Below, one piece after another: positions 60,503 through 64,000 of a stretch of DNA of 64,000 nucleotides. This DNA is from Centipeda artemidis DSM 19719 (GTDB lineage Bacteria; Bacillota; Negativicutes; Selenomonadales; Selenomonadaceae). The notes beneath the pieces were generated by a model. The model had not been told where the DNA came from, searched no databases, and was given only the letters and a program-made list of their open reading frames with translations. Position 1 is the stretch's first letter; each line of letters begins with the position of its first letter. The DNA is taken from contig NZ_AUFU01000008.1 of NCBI RefSeq assembly GCF_000426665.1, positions 1 through 64,000 of the forward strand. The letters run 5' to 3'. Made by a program: the position numbers and the translations under genes.

Positions 60503-61391
60503 AATTCGTATCAAATTTTTGCCCGGCATCATGCAGAATACTGTCGCGACGCTGTTTTGATGCTGTGAAATAATCGTAAATTGCCGCACGATCCCCCCGC
60601 TCGACCGCATCCGCAACCATCCCGAGAATCGCCTGCATCTCATGCAGTGCGTCGACGATCGGCTTGCGGTTCGTCATGCAGATATCTGCCCACATGTCCG
60701 CGTTTGAGGAAGCGATGCGCGTCGTATCCTTGAATCCCCCGCCGATGAGCTTGAGACAGGAATCCAGATCGTCCCCGCTGCGGTTGAGCAGGGTCACGAG
60801 CGCCGCCGCTGCAAGATGCGGTACATGGCTGATGACCGCAGCACAGCGGTCATGACGCGCAAGATCGAGCGTCGTGAAGTTCGCCTCCGTGTACCGCAGG
60901 ATACGCATCAGTCGTTCCATCACCTCCGGCGGCACTGAGGGATCCTCGATGATCACATACGCCTTGCCGCGAAAGAGATCCTTCGTCGCCGCCGTTACCC
61001 CGCTTTTCTCGCGCCCTGTCATGGGGTGCCCTGCGATGTAGTAAATGGAGGGCGGCAGAATTTTTTTCAGTGCCTCGCACAGGAAGCACTTCGTACTCCC
61101 GGCATCCGTGAGAATTGTCCCCGGCTTTAGAAACGGCAGAATGCGCTCGACCATCGGGACGATTTGGAGCACCGGAGGGCTAAGGAACACGATATCCGCA
61201 TCACCGACGACCGCTGCAATATCGGCGGTCGCCTCGTCTACGGCACCCATCTCCACCGCCCGCCGCATGGATTCTTCCGTGCGGCAGAGCCCCGTGATAT
61301 GAATCGCATCGCCGAGTTTATTCTTCAGGCAAAGCCCGAGCGAACCGCCGATGAGTCCAACGCCGATGACGGCGAGGTTTATCCTGCTCAT
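60501..61391 (-). CDS. tyrA: Prephenate dehydrogenase
   Basis: A 296-residue NAD-dependent dehydrogenase in tyrosine synthesis. GVGLIGGSLGLCLKNKLG is the dinucleotide fold, TDAGSTKCFLCEALKK and GHPMTGREKSGVTAA the substrate region, AVISHVPHLAAAALV carries the conserved histidine and FKDTTRIASSNADMWADI closes the catalytic domain. No chorismate mutase or ACT domain is fused. It overlaps aroF by 4 bases; both serve aromatic amino acid synthesis. Confidence 0.95.
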   Translation of the reverse strand: MSRINLAVIGVGLIGGSLGLCLKNKLGDAIHITGLCRTEESMRRAVEMGAVDEATADIAAVVGDADIVFLSPPVLQIVPMVERILPFLKPGTILTDAGSTKCFLCEALKKILPPSIYYIAGHPMTGREKSGVTAATKDLFRGKAYVIIEDPSVPPEVMERLMRILRYTEANFTTLDLARHDRCAAVISHVPHLAAAALVTLLNRSGDDLDSCLKLIGGGFKDTTRIASSNADMWADICMTNRKPIVDALHEMQAILGMVADAVERGDRAAIYDYFTASKQRRDSILHDAGQKFDTN

Positions 61392-62401
61392 ACCCTGCGT
61401 CCAACCGCTGGAGAGATCTGACGCACCTCGTCCATGAGTATCTCGAATTTCCGCGGAATGAGACTCTGATCGCCGTCGGAAAGAGCCAATTCGGGGTGAC
61501 AGTGTACCTCAATGATGAGCCCGTCGGCGCCGACCGCGACCGAAGCGCGCGCGATCGGACGCACCATCCGCCAACGCCCCGTCCCGTGACTGGGGTCTGC
61601 GATGACCGGGAAATGCGTCAGCTCCTTGAGCGCCGCGACCGCGTTGAGATCCATCGTGTTGCGCGTGTAGGTCTCAAATGTGCGGATACCGCGCTCGCAG
61701 AAGATGATGTTCTCGTTGCCGCCCGATGCGATGTACTCAGCCGCGTTCAGCCACTCGCTGATGGTCGCCGAGAGACCACGCTTAAAGAGAACAGGCTTCT
61801 GCGATTTTCCAATCGCCTTGAGCATTTGGAAATTCTGCATATTGCGCGCGCCGATCTGCAGGAGGTCGGCATACTCCGAGACCGCCTCGAGATCGTCCTT
61901 ATCCACGATCTCCGTGACGACGCGCAGTCCCGTCTTGTCCGCAACATCACGCAGAATCTTGAGCCCCTCAAGCCCCAGTCCTTGGAAATCATAGGGGCTT
62001 GTCCGCGGCTTGAACGCGCCGCCGCGCAGGAACTGTGCGCCCGCCGCCTTAACCGCAACCGCGATTTCATAGAGCTGATCGTAGCTCTCGACTGAACAGG
62101 GACCCGCCATGATTGCAAGCTGCTCGCCGCCGACCGGGAAGCCTGCAACATCGACGATCGTATTTGCAGGGTGGAAATCACGACTGACCAGCTTATATTT
62201 CTCCGTGATGCGGACTGTTTTTTCAACGCCTTCCATCATGTTCATCTCCAGCGCCGAGATCGCCTTCTTATCCCCGATGACACCGATAATCAGACGATCC
62301 TCGCCGCGCGACGGGTGAATGTGCAGACCTGCCTGCTCGATTTTTGCCATGACACGGTCAACATTCTCCTGTGTCGCACGGGGACTCATAACAATAATCA
62401 T
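61388..62401 (-). CDS. aroF: 3-deoxy-7-phosphoheptulonate synthase (AroA-beta type)
   Basis: A 337-residue DAHP synthase with an N-terminal ferredoxin-like regulatory domain (residues 1-70, MIIVMSPRATQENVDRVMAK) as in Thermotoga, and a KDOPS-like barrel: MAGPCSVESYDQLY, FLRGGAFKPRTSPYDFQGLG, LFKRGLSATISEW and FPVIADPSHGTGRW. The regulatory domain usually senses tyrosine or phenylalanine. It catalyses the first step of the shikimate pathway. ATG 62401 follows AGGAGG; the 62-base gap to nth has no clear promoter. Confidence 0.96.
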   Translation of the reverse strand: MIIVMSPRATQENVDRVMAKIEQAGLHIHPSRGEDRLIIGVIGDKKAISALEMNMMEGVEKTVRITEKYKLVSRDFHPANTIVDVAGFPVGGEQLAIMAGPCSVESYDQLYEIAVAVKAAGAQFLRGGAFKPRTSPYDFQGLGLEGLKILRDVADKTGLRVVTEIVDKDDLEAVSEYADLLQIGARNMQNFQMLKAIGKSQKPVLFKRGLSATISEWLNAAEYIASGGNENIIFCERGIRTFETYTRNTMDLNAVAALKELTHFPVIADPSHGTGRWRMVRPIARASVAVGADGLIIEVHCHPELALSDGDQSLIPRKFEILMDEVRQISPAVGRRV

Positions 62402-62463
62402 AATAGATTCCTCCTACTACCTTATCACAGCATATGCCGCGCAGAGGGGCAGCTCCCCCCCTG

Positions 62464-63093
62464 TTAGGCGGCACTCGGACACACAGGCGCGATCGGGCAC
62501 TGCCCGCACAGCGGCTTGCGCGCCTTGCAGAGACGCCGCCCGTGCAGGATCAGCCAGTGATGCGCATCACTCCAGTCTGCACGCGGGATCGCCTTTTGCA
62601 GCCCCTTCTCAACCTCAAGCGGTGTCTTTCCGACAGCGAGATGCAGGCGGTTCGATACGCGGAACACATGTGTATCGACCGCGATGGCAGGGATGTGAAA
62701 CGCCACGCTCATAACGACATTCGCCGTCTTGCGCCCGACGCCCGGGAGCCTTTGCAGCGCCTCAAAGTCCGCCGGAACCTCACCGCCGTATTCCCTCAGC
62801 AGGATATCGCAGGTCTCAATGATATGCTTTGCCTTCATGCGGAAAAATCCGCAGTCATGGATCGCCTCTTCAAGCTGCGACTGCCCAAGTCCCGCGATCG
62901 CCTCAGGTGTGTTCGCACGGGGGAAAAGCCGGCTCGTCACGATATTGACGCGGGCGTCTGTGCATTGTGCGGATAAAATCACCGCGACGAGGAGTTCGAA
63001 CGGGGTGGCAAAGTGAAGTGCCGGCTGCGCGTTTGGATACGTCTCGCGGAGGATGCGGAGCTGTTCCGCCTTGATTGCTTTCGTTACTCTCAT
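62464..63093 (-). CDS. nth: Endonuclease III
   Basis: A 209-residue DNA glycosylase/AP lyase for oxidised pyrimidines. The helix-hairpin-helix LPGVGRKTANVVMSVAF carries the catalytic lysine, AVDTHVFRVSNRL the catalytic aspartate, and the C-terminus the iron-sulfur cluster C-x6-C-x2-C-x5-C in CKARKPLCGQCPIAPVC. It lies 21 bases behind the UPF0210 gene and before aroF, as a housekeeping repair gene. Confidence 0.96.
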   Translation of the reverse strand: MRVTKAIKAEQLRILRETYPNAQPALHFATPFELLVAVILSAQCTDARVNIVTSRLFPRANTPEAIAGLGQSQLEEAIHDCGFFRMKAKHIIETCDILLREYGGEVPADFEALQRLPGVGRKTANVVMSVAFHIPAIAVDTHVFRVSNRLHLAVGKTPLEVEKGLQKAIPRADWSDAHHWLILHGRRLCKARKPLCGQCPIAPVCPSAA

Positions 63094-63114
63094 AAAATCA
63101 CAGTCTAATATATA

Positions 63115-64000
63115 TTAGTTCGTTAAGGAGCGCGTCGGCGCCGGAATGCGCCCGCCGCGCGCGATGAATGCCGCGGAGCTGAACGCACTCCGCACGGGCA
63201 CGATCGGCGAATAACCGAGCAAACCGCCGAACGAGACGCCCTCGCCGACCTTCTTCCCCGGCACGGGGATCACGCGCACCGCCGTGGTCTTGTTATTGAC
63301 CATGCCGATCGCCGCCTCGTCCGCGATGATGCCCGCGATTGTCGCTGCGGGCGTATCGCCCTCAATCGCGATCATATCGAGCCCGACCGAGCAGACGCAG
63401 GTCATCGCCTCGAGCTTTTCGATGGAAAGACTGCCGCGCTGCACCGCGTCGATCATACCCTCGTCCTCGCTCACGGGGATAAACGCCCCCGAGAGTCCGC
63501 CGACGTGGGAGCTTGCCATCAGACCGCCTTTTTTCACCGCATCGTTCAGGAGCGCGAGCGCCGCCGTCGTCCCCGGTGCGCCGCACGCCTCGAGCCCCAT
63601 TTCCTCAAGGATGCGCGCAACGCTGTCCCCGACCTCCGAGGTCGGCGCAAGCGAGAGATCGATGATGCCGAACGGCACACCGAGACGGCGCGAGGCTTCG
63701 CGTGCAACGAGCTGTCCCACACGCGTGATCTTGAACGCCGTGCGCTTCACCGTCTCGGCGATCTCGGTGAAGTCCGCACCCTTGAGATCCTCAAGCGCAT
63801 GTTTGACCACTCCGGGACCGCTGACGCCGACGTTGATCACACGGTCACCCTCGGCAACACCGTGGAACGCGCCCGCCATGAACGGATTATCCCCCGGTGC
63901 ATTGCAGAACACAACGATCTTCGCACAGCCGATCGCTTCCTGCTCACGCGTCAGCTCCGCCGTCCGCTTGATCATATCGCCCATCTCGCGCACCGCATCC
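63115..64000 (-). CDS. UPF0210 (DUF711) family protein, 5' end outside the window
   Basis: The C-terminal 290-odd residues of a UPF0210 protein (full members are about 450). [56 protein letters not shown] and [19 protein letters not shown] are highly characteristic. The family is related to pyruvate-formate-lyase-like barrels in some annotations but has no proven reaction. The reading frame is open to the window edge. It lies 21 bases ahead of nth on the same strand. Confidence 0.9.
   Translation of the reverse strand, partial: DAVREMGDMIKRTAELTREQEAIGCAKIVVFCNAPGDNPFMAGAFHGVAEGDRVINVGVSGPGVVKHALEDLKGADFTEIAETVKRTAFKITRVGQLVAREASRRLGVPFGIIDLSLAPTSEVGDSVARILEEMGLEACGAPGTTAALALLNDAVKKGGLMASSHVGGLSGAFIPVSEDEGMIDAVQRGSLSIEKLEAMTCVCSVGLDMIAIEGDTPAATIAGIIADEAAIGMVNNKTTAVRVIPVPGKKVGEGVSFGGLLGYSPIVPVRSAFSSAAFIARGGRIPAPTRSLTN

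Overview
The window looks like chromosomal DNA of a diderm Firmicute of the class Negativicutes, most likely a Selenomonas-type organism. The core genes are Firmicute-like (MutS2, class II fructose-bisphosphate aldolase, GatCAB, Tex, LexA, a Fur/PerR-type repressor, FabK). It also carries an ExbB-ExbD-TonB system, which needs an outer membrane, and a complete-looking anaerobic cobamide branch. Coding DNA is visibly GC-rich and tightly packed. The exceptions are the left edge (1-300) and an AT-rich patch around 17.45-18.38 kb. I assign the lineage by inference from gene content, not by comparison with a database.

Layout. (1) 0.3-12.3 kb, minus strand: one long chromosome-maintenance operon reading smc, ftsY, Nudix hydrolase, site-2-type protease, scpA, scpB, U32 peptidase, mutS2. 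(2) 12.4-13.4 kb: fba on the plus strand, sharing a divergent promoter region with smc. (3) 13.6-17.4 kb: a three-gene ABC importer of the iron/phosphorylated-solute class, whose promoter sits inside a perfect 14-bp inverted repeat. (4) 17.8-18.2 kb: an AT-rich solo SRA-like gene of probable foreign origin. (5) 18.4-23.8 kb: gatC-gatA-gatB, a HAD phosphatase and an rRNA uracil methyltransferase. (6) 23.9-25.4 kb: a permease/binding-protein fusion of the osmolyte/ergothioneine class with no adjacent ATPase. (7) 25.5-34.2 kb: a polyamine operon (agmatinase, spermidine synthase, arginine-type decarboxylase) behind mnmA, a membrane-anchored unknown, a NYN-domain protein, a DUF3783 protein and an orphan binding protein. 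A SpeD homologue, transcribed divergently from mnmA, lacks the serine that makes the pyruvoyl cofactor. (8) 34.9-39.6 kb: Fur-family repressor, tex, and a fused tandem CobT-like enzyme. (9) 39.6-44.0 kb: PIN-TRAM protein, ispD, ispF, fabK and an unknown gene. (10) 44.1-46.1 kb: exbB-exbD-tonB under a strong promoter that overlaps a Fur box and a second inverted repeat. (11) 46.2-59.7 kb, minus strand: a sixteen-gene cobamide operon running cbiD-E-T-F-G-H-J-C-A, cobU, cbiP, cbiB, cobS, a threonine kinase, cobC, then crcB. (12) 59.8-64 kb: lexA, tyrA, aroF, nth and a UPF0210 gene cut by the window edge.

How it fits together. The cobamide operon covers cobalt-precorrin-3 onward to the finished nucleotide loop but lacks cbiL, a cobaltochelatase, the corrinoid adenosyltransferase and cobD in this window. 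The lower-ligand activating enzyme lies 7 kb away and has a tandem CobT-like architecture, with catalytic Glu only in the first half. That recalls the ArsA/ArsB pair of Sporomusa ovata that activates phenolic bases, so phenolyl-type cobamides are a testable possibility. The two most unusual genes are this fused CobT pair and the serine-less SpeD homologue. No tRNA, rRNA, CRISPR array, insertion sequence or riboswitch was recognised.
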